64,000 nucleotides of DNA from Erinaceus europaeus (GCF_950295315.1 NC_080171.1:116927064-116991063), one strand, 5' to 3'; shown: positions 1 to 12,052, counted from the stretch's first letter. A program made the numbers and translations. Notes: generated by a model from the sequence alone, not told the origin.

Positions 1-562
1 AGAGGAATTGCAGGGTCATAGGGTAGGCCCATTTCTAGCCTTCTGAGAGTTCTCCAGACTGTTCTCCACAGAAGTTGGACCAATTTACATTCCCACCATC
101 ATTGTAGGAGGGTTCCTTTGACCCCACACCCTCTCCAGCATTTGCTGCTGTTATCTTTTCTGATGTATGACATTCTCACAGGAGTGAAGTGGAATCTCAT
201 TGTTGTCTTTATTTGCATTTCTCTGACAATCAGAGAGACTTGGAGAATTTTTTCATGTGTTTCTCGGCCTTTTGGATCTCTTCTGTGGTGAATATTCTGT
301 CCATGTTCTCCCCCCATTTTTGGATGGGGTTATTTGTTGTCTTGTTGAGTTTGGCAAGCTCTTTATATATGTTGGTTATTAAACTCTTGTCTGATGTATG
401 GCATGTAAAGATCTTCTCCCATTCTGTGAGGGGTCTCTTGGTTTGGGTAGTGGTTTCTTTTGCTGTGAAGAAGCTTTTTAATTTGATGTAGTCCCATAGG
501 TTTATACTTGCCTTAGTCTTCTTTGTAATTGGATTCATTTCATTGAAGATGTCTTTAAAATT
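1..562 (-). mobile_element. L1 fragment A (ORF2 3' part, antisense)
   Basis: The minus strand encodes the C-terminal third of an L1 ORF2 protein, broken over two frames: one has the CWRGCG zinc-knuckle-like motif (about 99-317), the other WDYIKLKSFFTAKET (about 230-538). This region lies downstream of the reverse transcriptase domain. The copy runs off the left window edge and loses L1 similarity near 562, where the next L1 begins in the same orientation. Frameshifts show it is inactive. Confidence 0.85.
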
Positions 563-1816
563 ATACCCAACATCTTGTATGTAGCTGTGCCACTGGTTGC
601 TTCTGTTTTTCCTGGTCTAGGCTTTTGAGAGAGTCAACATATCAAAAACTCAGCCTATATACTAAAAAGATTCAGTCTGTGCTTTAAATAGTTTGAGACA
701 ATCAATTTTTTCCCTCTCATATTACTTAGTGATTTATATGACTACAAATTAATAGGAGTATACATAAACACCATTCCCACCACCAAAAGACTGTGTCCCA
801 TCCCACCCCCCACCCCTGCCATCCTGGTAAGCTGAATGTTCACCCTTACCCTCAACCCAGGGTTTTTACTTTGGTGTCCTACTCTAGATTTAGCCAAATC
901 CTGCTTTTAGTTTCCCTTTCTGTTTTTCTTTCTCAACTTCTGTTTCTGAGTGGGATCATCCCATACTCATCTTTATCTTTCTGACTTAGCTCACTTAACA
1001 TAATTCCTTCTAGCTCCATCCAAGATGGGTCAGAGAAGGTGGGTTCATTGTTCTTAATAGCTGTGTAGTATTCCATTGTGTATATATACCACAGTTTTCT
1101 CAGCCACTCATCTGTTGTTGGGCACCTGGGTTGCTTCCAGGTTTTAGCTATTACGAATTGTGCTGCTATGAACATAGGTGTACAAATATCTTTTTGGTTG
1201 GGTGTTATGGAGTCCTTGGGGTATATCCGTAGGAGAGGAAGGACTGGGTCATATAGAAGGTCCATGTCTATCCTTGTGAGAGTTCTCCAGACAGCTCTCC
1301 ACAGAGATTGGACCAATTTACATTCCCACCACAAGTGCAGAAGGGTTCCTCTGTTCCCACAGCCTCTCCAGCATTTGTTGCTGCTGTCCTTTTTGATGTA
1401 TGCCATTCTCACAGGTGTGAGGTGGTATCTCAATGTTGTCTTTATTTGCATTTCTCTGACAAGCAGTGGCCTGGAGCAATTTTTCATGTATTTTTAGCCT
1501 TTTGGATCTCTTCTGTATTGAATGTTCTGTTCATACCATCTTCCCATTTATGGGTGGGGTCATTTGCTTTTTTGTTGCTAATTTTGCTGAGCTCTTTGTA
1601 TATTTTGGTGAGTAGTCTCTTGTCGGACGTATGGCATGTGAAGATCTTCTTCTATTCTGTGGGGGGGTCTCCTTGTTTGTGTGATAGTTTCTTTGGCTGT
1701 GCAGAAGCTTTTCAATTTGATGTGGTCCCATTGATTTGTTTCTGATTTAGTCTTCCTTGTAATTGGGTTTATATCATCAAATATGCCCTTAAGGTTTAGA
1801 TAGGAAAGTGTTCCAC
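563..1816 (-). mobile_element. L1 copy B, 3' segment (3' UTR start and ORF2 end)
   Basis: This is antisense L1. About 370 nt of 3' UTR (563-932) are followed by ORF2 C-terminal coding sequence. The 3' UTR matches the copies at 56,340-56,710 and 18,920-19,060, but it stops early with no poly(A), so the true 3' end of this copy is lost. Similarity continues past the LTR at 1,817-2,262. The remaining 5' part sits in inverted orientation from 2,413. Confidence 0.85.
933..1487 (-). pseudogene. L1 ORF2 C-terminus, 184-codon open remnant
   Basis: An uninterrupted 184-codon frame ends at a natural-looking ORF2 stop. It contains the L1 C-terminal signatures [32 protein letters not shown] and [11 protein letters not shown]. 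In L1 this cysteine-rich segment follows the reverse transcriptase and contributes to nucleic-acid binding and retrotransposition. Upstream coding continuity is broken by a frameshift near 1,490 and by the LTR at 1,817, so no complete ORF2 exists here. The same segment occurs at 56,710-57,099 with a few-residue deletion. Confidence 0.85.
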
Positions 1817-2262
1817 TGTTGGGCAGTAAACCAGCTCCCCCCTGCTCCATTGCTTAACAATGTGGTCTATTTACATAATCACTGTTTTACCTGAGACCCA
1901 CCCTGCCTGCAGGGCTCTGGTTTAATCCCACTGGTTTGCACTCTCTTTTCGCTCTGCCCCCTCTCCTAGTCACACCTGGTTTTCCACTGTTTAATCCCCA
2001 CTGGTTTGCACTCACTTTTCGCTCTGCCCCTTCTCCTAGTCACACCCTACCACTTCCTTCTTGGGATGTATAAAAGAATCTTCTTTTCTGATTAAACACA
2101 CATTGGATTACTTTTTGACTCCTCAAGTCCCAGAGTCTCTCTCCTGCAATGCTAGCCTGACAGGAATTCCTGATCCCTCTCCCACGCAGCAGTCTAGGTT
2201 GGCTCCAGTCAAGTTCTCTCCAACCCAGAGAGCATGCACTCAGAAAGAAGCGCCCTCTGGCT
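1817..2262 (+). mobile_element. Solo LTR 1, TGTTGGG family
   Basis: This 446-bp block interrupts L1 copy B. It is flanked by TTCCAC at 1811-1816 and 2263-2268, a candidate 6-bp TSD. It begins TGTTGGGC and has a TATAAAA box (2069-2075) and ATTAAA (2091-2096) in promoter/poly(A) order. It shares its downstream motif (ttctctccaacccagagag) with the LTR at 63,175-63,700. The 3' edge does not end in the usual CA. There is no internal viral sequence, so it is solo. A 6-bp TSD would fit a class II ERV; that is inference. Confidence 0.7.
1921..2046 (+). repeat. 69-bp tandem duplication in LTR 1 U3
   Basis: Two adjacent near-identical units start at 1921 and 1990. Both contain actggtttgcactc, ttttcgctctgcccc and tctcctagtcacacc. 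They lie upstream of the TATA box, where retroviral enhancers sit. The other two family members in the window (9,823 and 63,175) do not show this duplication. Confidence 0.8.
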
Positions 2263-2412
2263 TTCCACCAATGTTTCCTTTAAGTATTTGATAGTTTCTG
2301 GTCTAATATCCAGGTCCTTAATCCATTTGTAGTTGATTTTTGTTTCTGGTGAGATAAAGTGGTTCAGTTTCATTCTTGTGCATGTTTCAACCCAGTTTTT
2401 CCAGCACCATTT
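2263..2412 (-). mobile_element. L1 copy B continued (ORF2, after the RT domain)
   Basis: Antisense L1 ORF2 resumes after the LTR. The minus strand reads [18 protein letters not shown] and [20 protein letters not shown], a block lying just C-terminal of the RT/thumb region. Orientation switches sharply near 2,412. Confidence 0.85.
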
Positions 2413-3636
<1,224 letters not shown>

Positions 3637-3640
3637 ACAT

Positions 3641-4056
3641 TTCTACAGGGCTTCTGTAGAAATATTTTTTAGAGAAAATTTCTATTTTCTCTTATGCTTT
3701 AATACTATGGAGAACCCGAAGATGCCATCTTACAGCCACATAGTGTTAGATTTGGAAGCATGTCACATGTACTTCTTTATTTGAATGGGATGGACCGAAG
3801 ATGTTTAAGAACTTATTAAGGAAGTAGGCAGAATAAGAAAGCAAGTTTCCAGATTTCTGTCTTGATCTTATTTTACTACACTATTGAAAAAAGTCAAATA
3901 TGTTTATTTCAAAGTTATGTACCTATTGAATCCACTCCACATACATGGCATTTCCTATACACTTCATAGTCCTTAAGTAGTTCTAAAGGGTTGAACATAA
4001 ATTGTTGAGGATTTTTACATCTAAGATTGAACTAAATATCTTATAAAGACAGCAAG
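3641..4056. other. Unassigned sequence
   Basis: AT-rich, with no repeat family I recognise. It begins next to a 10-bp perfect inverted repeat (ATTTCTACAG, 5-nt loop, CTGTAGAAAT at 3639-3663) at the edge of the inverted L1. Confidence 0.5.
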
Positions 4057-4057
4057 C

Positions 4058-4198
4058 TAAGGTTATGTGAGTTGGTGTAGTGGATAAAGCACTTGAATCT
4101 CAATCATGAAGTCCTGAGTACAATCCCTGGTATGCCATGTGTCAGAGTGATGCTCCGTTTTCTCTCTCTTTTTCTCACATACATAAATATTCATTTTT
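4058..4198 (+). mobile_element. SINE type 3
   Basis: tRNA-derived head (gtgtagtggataaagcactt), B-box-like gagtacaatccctgg, then gccatgtgtcagagtgatg and a CT-rich tail ending in an A-rich stretch. It is a diverged copy of the element at 40,642. Confidence 0.75.
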
Positions 4199-4199
4199 T

Positions 4200-4416
4200 A
4201 AAAAGTTTTATTACCTTTTTAAAATTTATTTATTGGATAGAGACAGCCAGAAATTGAGAGGGAAGTGGGGGATAGAGAGGAAGAGAGACAAAGAGACACC
4301 TGCAGCACTGCTTCACCACTTGCAAAGCTTTCCCTCTGCAGGTGGGGACTGGGGACCTGGGTCCTTGCTCATTGTAACATGTGCGCTCAACCAGATGCTC
4401 CACCACCTGACCCCAT
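4200..4416 (-). mobile_element. SINE type 2
   Basis: Antisense: the T-rich tail (tttaaaatttatttattgg) is on the left, then the GA-rich body, cacctgcagcactgcttcac, and the tRNA-like head ending ccaccacctgacccc. It was inserted in the tail of the preceding SINE; imperfect flanking repeats (atacataaatatt / atacatatttatt) suggest the TSD. Confidence 0.85.
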
Positions 4417-4464
4417 ACATATTTATTAAAAAGACACCAACTTAAGGACTGACAAGACAGCTCA

Positions 4465-4812
4465 CTTGCTAACATGATACTGACCTGACTTCCCTGGGCA
4501 GATGACCCCACCAGTGTGTCCTAGAGCCCCACCTGCCCAGAGCTCTCTGCCCCACCAGGGAAAGAGAGAGGCAGACTGGGAGTATGGATCGACCTGTCAG
4601 TGCCCATGTTCAGCGGGGAAGCAATTACAGAAGCCAGACCTTCCACCTTCTGCACCCCATAATGTCCTTGGGTCCATACTCCCAGAGAGATAAAGAATAG
4701 GAAAGCTATCAAGGGAAGGGAAGGGATATGGAGTTCTGGTGGTGGGAATTAAGTGGAAATGTACACTCTTATCCTATAGTCTTGTCACTATTTCCATTTT
4801 ATAAATAAAAGT
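4465..4812 (+). mobile_element. 5'-truncated L1 3' UTR end
   Basis: Contains the terminal L1 3' UTR block seen many times here: agaccttccaccttctgca, gggtccatactcccagag, gttctggtggtgggaatt, then a poly(A) ending aataaaagttaaaaaaa. No coding part remains. Joining overlapping copies at 28,698 and 55,097 identifies this block as L1 3' UTR. Confidence 0.75.
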
Positions 4813-4814
4813 TA

Positions 4815-7008
4815 AAAAAAAAAAAGAATACCTGCTTTGCTCTATACTTGGTGCAGGACTTAACCTGGCTTCACATCTGTAGTGTCTTTCTTTCTTTCTG
4901 TCAGTCAGGTTGGAGTGGGAAAGTCCTGGAGACAACTGAAAAGAATTATCTAAGTTAAGCTAAATATGTAACTTAATTCAATATTAACGTATTAATTTCA
5001 CTACAAAAGTCGAACCGTTGATGTTTGCTTCATTTGTGTGCATTTTGATACTGCTTAGAATAACAGATAATTGTGCAAATTTTCATTTAATATAAATGTA
5101 ACATGCATATGTCAAGTTTAGATTTACTTGTACTTTGGAATATATATTCCCCTAGGAAACAGACTCTGAAATTTATATGTATATGTTTTAATGGACTTTT
5201 GGTGACCAACACCTGCCAAAGATGAGGAAAGCGGAATTGAAGTGGAAGAATTTGAATGATAAGGAGGCTGCAATGGCCTCAGCCAAGTGTGTAAAGAGTT
5301 TTGGGTTTGTGGTTGTCATTAATCTCCTGGCATTAAGACAAAGGGCACAGGCCTCTCTGTGCCCCACTCCTTATTTCAACAGTGGAAGGGAGCATAGAAT
5401 TGGGTGAGGTTGTGCTTTTTAGTGTAGGGCAATTCTTGGAAAAGAATTTCCTTACCAACCCTTGCAGCAACTGACAATTTGGCCTCCCCTACTGGGATGA
5501 CATTGCTTCGGAATCTGCCTGTTGCTGTGCCAAGTAATCTTTGAAATACAAAGGACAGAAGTCACACTGAGTAAATCTAAGTCGAGGAAACTAAGTCTTC
5601 ATATTCTTGTATGTAAATCAGCTCAGAAAGCTGAAGCTGGAGAGAGGACTACTGGTTTGAATGTATCTTTCTCTACCTGTTGTCTTGCTGGAAGAGAATT
5701 GCGCCAAAGCAACACAGGCCTATTCCCTTTCTCTTGACAGGTGGAGCTGTGGGAGGGATGTTTGGACAGGCAATGATTGCAGATCAATTGCTGTATTGAA
5801 ACATTTTTTTTTTTTTCAAATTAAAGGTTAACTTTTCAAACAGGGTTTGGGAAATGGGCTCAGTGCTCTACTAACAGACCCAGTGCCTGGAACATGAGAA
5901 TTAAAAACAGAAACATGAATCAGAGGGCGTGGGCTATGAGATGTGGCCTTTTAAGCACAGCTAAGCTGCAGGTGCTTTCAGATGAAATACTTCACAGTGT
6001 GATGTCACACTGTCACAGTGTGATGCGAAGTGCTTTCAGAGGCTGATGCACGTTGAGTTGGGAATAAAGAAATGAAAAAAAGAAAGAAATAGAAGTTGTA
6101 AGATTTTGCATTTGAGTATCTATAGTCTTGAGAATTGAACAGCTAAAAATATCAGCTCAACATTAAAAAAGATCCCAGTGTACATATTTTTTTTTTTTTT
6201 GGTGAAAATAGTATTTACTTTCCATCCCAGTCATATTTATAATGTGAGATTTGAGATACCTGTAATGATTTTGAATAGGTCAGAAGCCTGAAGGCCAGCA
6301 AACCTGCATAGTGGGTTAAGCAAAAACACTTTTGTGCTTAGAGCAAAAAGACAAAGCAGAACACTGATCTTACGTTACTTCAGAAAAATTAATAGGAAGC
6401 AGTGATAGAGATATAGATTTAGATCCAAGCTAAGATGGAACTCAGACAGCAAGTGACACATCTCCCGACCCCACCCCAACCGAACTCCCATAAACAAGAG
6501 TTTGATGGATACTTTCAGGTATCCAAAGAAGATTTGCTTTTGTGACCCAAAGTAATGAGAGGTTTGGTCATATAACTGCCAGACTACCCTGGCACTAGGA
6601 TTTTTATACAGATGTAAAGCAAGCTCTGTTTGGTTAGCTCCCTTGTGACCCTGACACAAATGCAGTCCAGGGTTTAGGACAGGGCACACCCTAGAAAGTA
6701 GGACCTGGAATTAAATAGAATTTGGTTGGGATCCCATTTTAACTTGTTTCAGATGAGGCATTTCTCTTACTACTTCAAACGTCTCCACAAGATTTGAGTA
6801 AGACAAATCATGTCAAAGTGTTTTGGTTTAGTACTTAACTCAGTGTAGGCATTCTCTTTCTCTGGGAGCTATTCATGTTTCCTTGTTAATTATATGCCCT
6901 ATACATTTTTACTTTTAGTTACGATCACTATATTATTATGCATAATGCTCAGTAACTTCTAGGTAATTTTCTCTTTTTCTTTCTTCCTTTCCTCTTTATT
7001 TTTAAATA
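4815..7008. other. Unique stretch without recognised elements
   Basis: About 2.2 kb with no SINE or L1 that I can recognise. It holds poly(T) runs near 5,800 and 6,190. An inverted repeat ACAGTGTGA-TG-TCACACTGT (5994-6013) is followed by a direct copy of CACAGTGTGATG (6014-6025). No splice-bounded open frame of convincing length was seen. Confidence 0.5.
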
Positions 7009-7009
7009 A

Positions 7010-7093
7010 AATTTTTGTGAACTTTATTTATTTATTGGGTAGAGACAGACAGAAATGAAAGGAAGGAGAAAATAGGTAGATAAATAGATAGAC

Positions 7094-7126
<33 letters not shown>

Positions 7127-7232
7127 TGGACAGAGAGACACCTGCAGCACTGCTTCATCACTTGTGAAATGTTCCTTCTGCAGGTGGGGATTAGGGGCTT
7201 GAACCTGTGTTCTTGTGCATTGTAACATTTGT
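7010..7232 (-). mobile_element. SINE type 2, 3' part (split by an LTR)
   Basis: Antisense SINE with a T-rich tail on the left and a (GATA)n run in its GA-rich body (7086-7126). The body has cacctgcagcactgcttcat and the head begins tgtaacatttgtgttc. The head resumes at 7,856 after the LTR. Confidence 0.85.
7086..7126. repeat. (GATA)n microsatellite
   Basis: About ten GATA units grown inside the GA-rich body of the surrounding SINE. Confidence 0.9.
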
Positions 7233-7236
7233 GTTC

Positions 7237-7855
7237 TGTAAAAGAAGGGAATTCCCCAACTGGACTAATTCATTGAAGTAGACAGAGAAGATCTCTTAGA
7301 AACTAGATAAGATAAAATTACACGAATGCACTAATTGCTTCACGAATGTTTGCCTTGAAATGGCATACCCAACAACCCCCGCGTTTGTCAGTTATCTATT
7401 AACTTGCCCATTTAGTTTCTGTAAACACTGCTGGCATCCTCCCACCAGAAGATAATAATGGAATGTTTTCCTTGAAACTTTAACCCCCAAAAGAGCAAGG
7501 ACATGTTAGTCACTTAGCCCAGGTAGATGCCCACTCATTTCTCCATTAAAGGAGGAGGGTTTTCAAGCCTCGGGGTCACAGAGTGACGGGACCAAATTTG
7601 GTCCACCGGCTGGGGTCTCTCAGCTTAGGTTGGTCTTTGTCTTTTGGTGTTGTCTCTGTGTAACTCTGTGGACTGGCCTTATTTTCACTCTTTCAAAGTT
7701 AAGAATACATTCCTTATGCTTCACTTATATACGGGAGTCATGTCAGTTTGTGTGGGTTCGGATCAGAAGTATCCTTACACATCTTCCTCTGTGTCTTGTG
7801 TTGGCCTCAGTTTGTCTTAGTTTGTAATGGGTATGGTCAGAAACAAAACTTAACA
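7237..7855 (+). mobile_element. Solo LTR with 4-bp TSD (ERV1-like)
   Basis: A 619-bp block runs from TGTAAAAG to CTTAACA, so it has TG...CA termini. It is flanked by GTTC at 7233-7236 and 7856-7859. Removing it restores the SINE head (gtgttcaactaggtgtgcc), which proves an insertion. A 4-bp TSD is typical of gammaretrovirus-like class I ERVs. Orientation is not certain: a TTAAA box near 7,545 suggests plus. No coding sequence or second LTR is present. Confidence 0.8.
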
Positions 7856-7893
7856 GTTCAACTAGGTGTGCCACCACCTATTCCCCCCCTCCT
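7856..7893 (-). mobile_element. SINE type 2, 5' head (continuation)
   Basis: gttcaactaggtgtgccaccacct is the antisense tRNA-like head of the SINE begun at 7,010. Confidence 0.8.
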
Positions 7894-8559
7894 TTATTTT
7901 CCAAATTTAGGCATCAGAGATTAAATGTCAAAAATTAAACACAGAAGAAAAATAAAAGGTTTATCCAAGAGGTACAGCATTGCCTGGCCTGACACTGCTT
8001 GTCCAAACCAGAAACAGAAATGCACGCTTCTCACTAAGCTGCCTTCTCTATTCCTCACTCCTCTTAGGACAGTGTCACATCTGTTATTACTTTCCTCTCA
8101 AGCCATATTTTGGTCCAGTCCTATGAGGTGACTGGATTAGAGACTCGGTGTCTCATGAATAGTATCAGGTTCAGCCCGGGAAGCTCGGGAGAAGACATGA
8201 TGTATGGAATGGATCTAGGGAGGGTGTAGGTCCCTAGAAATTTTGTCAGATCTTTAGGCTCTCCAGAGAAGGATCATCAACATTTGCAGTTTCCGAGGTC
8301 TCCAGGTTCTCCAGAGAAGTAGCCATAATTCTTGTGGTTCCTCTTAAGACCTATATTCTGCATATGTCTATATGCTGTAGGGTCGACAGATCTAGGAATC
8401 AGTAGCTTTAGTACATTATGGGAATTACTGTTCTAAAAATTCAGTGTAAGTCATGAAATCCTGATATAACAGTTGAAATAAGAGGAGATGTCAGTTTTGC
8501 AAGGAACTCTGTATTCTCCTCCTTCTCTCCATCCTCTTCCTCCTTCTCCTTACCAGTGC
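7894..8559. other. Unassigned sequence
   Basis: No family recognised. A short segment at 8,240-8,320 repeats ctccagagaag with variation. Confidence 0.45.
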
Positions 8560-8632
8560 CCTGATTAGGTCTGGTTTTAGATGATGCTGGGGACTGAACC
8601 TGGGATCTTTGGTGCATCAGAAATGAAAGCTC
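8560..8632 (-). mobile_element. Diverged type 4-like SINE fragment
   Basis: gatgctggggactgaacctg followed by gatctttggtgcatcag resembles the antisense head of the older SINEs. The type 2 SINE at 8,637 abuts it. Confidence 0.45.
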
Positions 8633-8636
8633 CCTT

Positions 8637-8840
8637 TTAAAAAATTTTTCTTTATTGGATAGAGAAAGAGAAATTAAGAGTGGAGAGGGAGATAGAGAAG
8701 GAGAGAGGCAGAGACACCTGCAGCTTTGCTTCACCACTTGTGAAGCTTTCCTCCCACAGGTGGGGATCAGAGGCTTGAACCTGAGTCCTCGGGCACTGTA
8801 GTGTGTGTGTGTTTCACCAGGTGAGTCACCACCTGACCCT
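8637..8840 (-). mobile_element. SINE type 2
   Basis: Antisense: T-rich tail, ttattggatagagaaagag body, cacctgcagctttgcttcac, ggtggggatcagaggcttga, and head ending gtcaccacctgaccc. A short (GT)n lies at 8,802-8,812. Confidence 0.85.
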
Positions 8841-9104
8841 TTTGTATCATGATTGTGCTGTCTTCTCAGACCTTCAATATAATTCTTTTTTGATGGTTTT
8901 ATTAATAAAGTCAGGACTCTGATGTTGGGAATATGTGATGTATTTGTCTGTAAACAAAGAGGAATGCAGGGCCACGTGGGTGTGACTATTAGATGGCCTT
9001 AGCATTTCACAATGACATGAGAACTTTCGAGAACTAAAGGGATATAAGCTTTTGTCATCACCTAGTTTACTGCTGGGAATCAGTGCCAGCAAAATTTTCC
9101 CAGT

Positions 9105-9285
9105 GGTCACTTTTTTTCTCTCTCTAGATTAAGTCAAAAAGATAAAGAGGGAACAAAAGACAGAGAGAAGGAGAAACACCACAGCACCTCTCCACTATTT
9201 TTGAAGCTTACCCTCTGATGGTACTCCCATGTGGTGGTCTGAGTCTTGAACTTGGGTCTTCACTCATTCATATTTTTGAAGACTA
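9105..9285 (-). mobile_element. Old SINE, type 4-like
   Basis: Antisense, diverged: GA-rich body, ccacagcacctctccactat, then cccatgtggtggtctgagtc and cttgaacttgggtcttcact. Confidence 0.6.
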
Positions 9286-9289
9286 TCTG

Positions 9290-9816
9290 TTTAAACTCAG
9301 CAGTAGGAAGGGGGATTACCACTTTAACAGTCTATGTGATTTTGGATCAGTGATTTATCTAGGTACTAATCTATTTGTCTCAGTGATCTTGGTTTTGTTT
9401 GAATTGTGAAACAGGATGGCTTTTATCACCAAATGTGGCCTAGAATTCAATTTCTATTTTTTACTGATTTTTTTTTCTCCACTGGAAATACGAGATGGGG
9501 CAGAAACTGAAAAAAAAAAATGATATGCCTTCATAAGACTTTATAAGGTTTTGGGTACACAAAATTTTGGTTTAGGATTTAGGTGATTAAATTCTTTATA
9601 AGAATTATGGAGAATTCGTTCTACTTCTGCTCTGACTCAACACTACTTTGTCTGCTCAGAAGATCTCTTCCAGGGCTGGGATCTCTGCATTGGTGACTGA
9701 GTGATGGTTACATCAGTGGCAACACTAGATGTCAGAACTCCTCCCACCACAATATAGGAGACAAGAACTGGTGCATACACGACTCCTTGGGATCATGGAA
9801 ATTGGAAATTTTAGTC
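9290..9816. other. Unassigned sequence
   Basis: No recognised repeat. It forms the left flank of the LTR at 9,823. Confidence 0.45.
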
Positions 9817-9822
9817 ATATAC

Positions 9823-10151
9823 TGTTGGGCATTATGCCCTGCTCCATCTTTGATTCTGTGGTCTATTTACGTAATCAGTGTTTTGCCTGAGACCCGCCCT
9901 GCCTGCAGGGGATTGGTTTGTCCCATTGGTTAGAACCTTCGAAACAGCTGCTATGGAAGCTTTCTACCTTCGTGCTCTTTCCTTTTCTCCTCCCCCTCTC
10001 CTAGCCATTTCCTTTTTTCCACTTGCCACTTCCGGTTAAAGAGTTGTATAAAAAGCACTGTCTCTGATCAATAAAGGCATTGCATTGTGTTCCCGCTTAG
10101 TCACGAGTTCCTGGTCTTTTCCCTCTCTGGCGATGCTAGCCCGGTGTCTTG
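9823..10151 (+). mobile_element. Solo LTR 2, TGTTGGG family (short)
   Basis: Begins TGTTGGGC like LTR 1 and shares gtctatttacgtaatca, ccctgcctgcaggg and gttgctatggaa-like blocks with LTRs 1 and 3. It has TATAAAAA (10047-10054) and AATAAA (10070-10075). The flanks carry ATATAC at 9817-9822 and 10152-10157, a candidate 6-bp TSD. The 3' part present in LTRs 1 and 3 (ttctctccaacccagagag) is absent, so this is a shorter subfamily or a deleted copy. It ends ...GTCTTG rather than CA. Confidence 0.7.
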
Positions 10152-10157
10152 ATATAC

Positions 10158-11340
10158 CTGTCTATACCAAAGAAAATCAGCCCATTAGGGTTATCATAAA
10201 GGCACAAACAAAGTTAAGTACTCCAGTGCTCCCAATGGCCATATTTTTTCCTTTCCTTTTAATAGAAGGCAAGAGACAGATGAGTCTGATGGGATGCTCC
10301 CTCAAAACTAATTCTGCCTATGAATAAATTTTGGGGTAAAATGTCACAATTTATTATTCTTTTGGTGTCTTTCAATACACATTAGTATTCAGAATTCCAA
10401 ATCAATCTTAATAAGCAAATGTTAATCTTTGTTAACCTACCATATTTAAAACTTAAACATACTGGATGAACCCTCAAGTATATTTTTTTTCCTCCCCAAG
10501 AAACCACTAATAGCTGATAAGCTGAGTATTTCTCTTTCTTTGGGGAAAACTCCATCACAGTGTAGCCAAGAGTTTGTACACTTTAAGGACAATCGTTGAA
10601 CTTTTTAGCTGTGATTAGAAGAGTTTACCAGGAAGTGTTGTTCGTCATATGCTGCTACTAGTACGTTTGCTGTTTCTTTATTGTTTCCCTCTTGTGAACT
10701 AGGTGCTGGCTCAGGTTTGTACTATGCTTTGTCAAATCACCAGGCTAATCCACGCTGGGAGACTATGCAAGAAGTAATGCACTCACGAGCTAGCTGAGGT
10801 TTATGAAGATTAACTAGTTTACTCAAAGTCCAGATGACTCAGCTCTGTTTGTCTAAACTCACTTAGCCTATGTAATGTTACCGTCTAAACAATGTTCTCA
10901 TATTCAATCCTGGGTAACCCATCAATGCCCAAATAATAAATACATGAATTTTTTTATAATAGTCTAAGATGGATACATTTCTTTGTTCCTTGCCCTTAAT
11001 GCAATTTCTTGTTTCGAACTGCTTGCATGTGCAGTAGTAATGTGAGTAAGAAGATGATGGACTATGCATAGACTCCTTGAATAATGGATTACAGACAGGA
11101 TACTAAAAGGTTATGTGTCCACTTGCTGATGTAGCATGAGAGAAGTGGATACATTGGATGAGGAAAGGAAAAGAACTATCAAATGCTTCTTGCTGTGAAC
11201 TTGCTGAGTAGCAAATGCGAGAAAGTTTCTGCTCTAGCTTCTTAACTGTTTTCTTTCCATTCTCTACCTTAGCCCCAGCCTTGTTATTTTTAGGCACCTG
11301 AAGGAGCCTGAAAGTCGTTTTGAATGTCCATGTTGCTGGC
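10158..11340. other. Unique stretch without recognised elements
   Basis: About 1.2 kb of AT-rich sequence with no SINE, LTR or L1 identified. An 80-codon frame (10,085-10,327) starts in the LTR and is not credible as a gene. Confidence 0.45.
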
Positions 11341-11344
11341 TTTG

Positions 11345-11540
11345 GGTAGGCTGCTACATATATATATAGAGAGACAGCCAGAAATGGAGAAGGAAGGGGA
11401 TGGCAGAGTGAGAGAGAGACAGAGAGACACCTGCAGCCCTGCTTCACCATTTGTGAAGCTCTCCCCCTGCAGACGGGGGCTGGGGGTTCGAACCTGGGTC
11501 CTTGCACACTAGAACCAGGTTCGCCTCCACCTAGCCCTCA
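11345..11540 (-). mobile_element. SINE type 2
   Basis: Antisense: (TA)n/poly-T-like left end, gagacagccagaaatggaga, cacctgcagccctgcttcac, gggggttcgaacctgggtcc (B box) and head ending cctccacctagccc. Confidence 0.85.
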
Positions 11541-11613
11541 TGCTACTACTTTTACAGCTGTTCTAAAGTCAAAGCCTGTACTGCCTACACACATTAATAG
11601 TCTCATATCAATT

Positions 11614-11691
11614 CCCTTCCTTCCTTCCTTCCTTCCTTCCTTCCTTCCTTCCTCTATCTCTTTCTTTCTCTCTCTCTTTTCCTTCCTTCCT

Positions 11692-11758
<67 letters not shown>
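11614..11758. repeat. (CCTT)n / (CTTT)n microsatellite
   Basis: About ten CCTT units, a mixed CT spacer, then about seventeen CTTT units. It forms the expanded antisense A-rich tail of the SINE that follows. Confidence 0.9.
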
Positions 11759-12052
11759 ACCAGCGATAACCCTGGGGCTCAGTGGTGGCACTACATACGA
11801 ATCCACTATTCCTGGCGGCCCCTTTTTCCATTTTTTTTTTCTATTGGCTAGGACAGAGACAACTGGAGAGGGGAGAGGAAGATAAACAGAGGGAAACATA
11901 AACATCTATAGACTTGCTTCACAGCTTGTGAAGAGACACCCCCCCCCCCCCACCGCACAGGTGAGAAGCTGGGAACTTGAACCAGGATCCTTGAGCGGGT
12001 CCTTGTGCTTCATACAATGTGGCTTTAACCCAGTGCGTCGTTGCCCCTCAGA
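11759..12052 (-). mobile_element. SINE type 1, long form
   Basis: Antisense with the extra 3' module first (agcgataaccctggggctca ... atccactattcctggcgg). Next come ttggctaggacagagac, the body and a head ending ttaacccagtgcgtcgttgc. A C-run of about 13 nt lies at 11,939-11,951. Confidence 0.8.

Noticed and set aside
7630..7827. 65-codon frame within the LTR
   Set aside because: Lies in non-coding LTR sequence; no viral or host domain.
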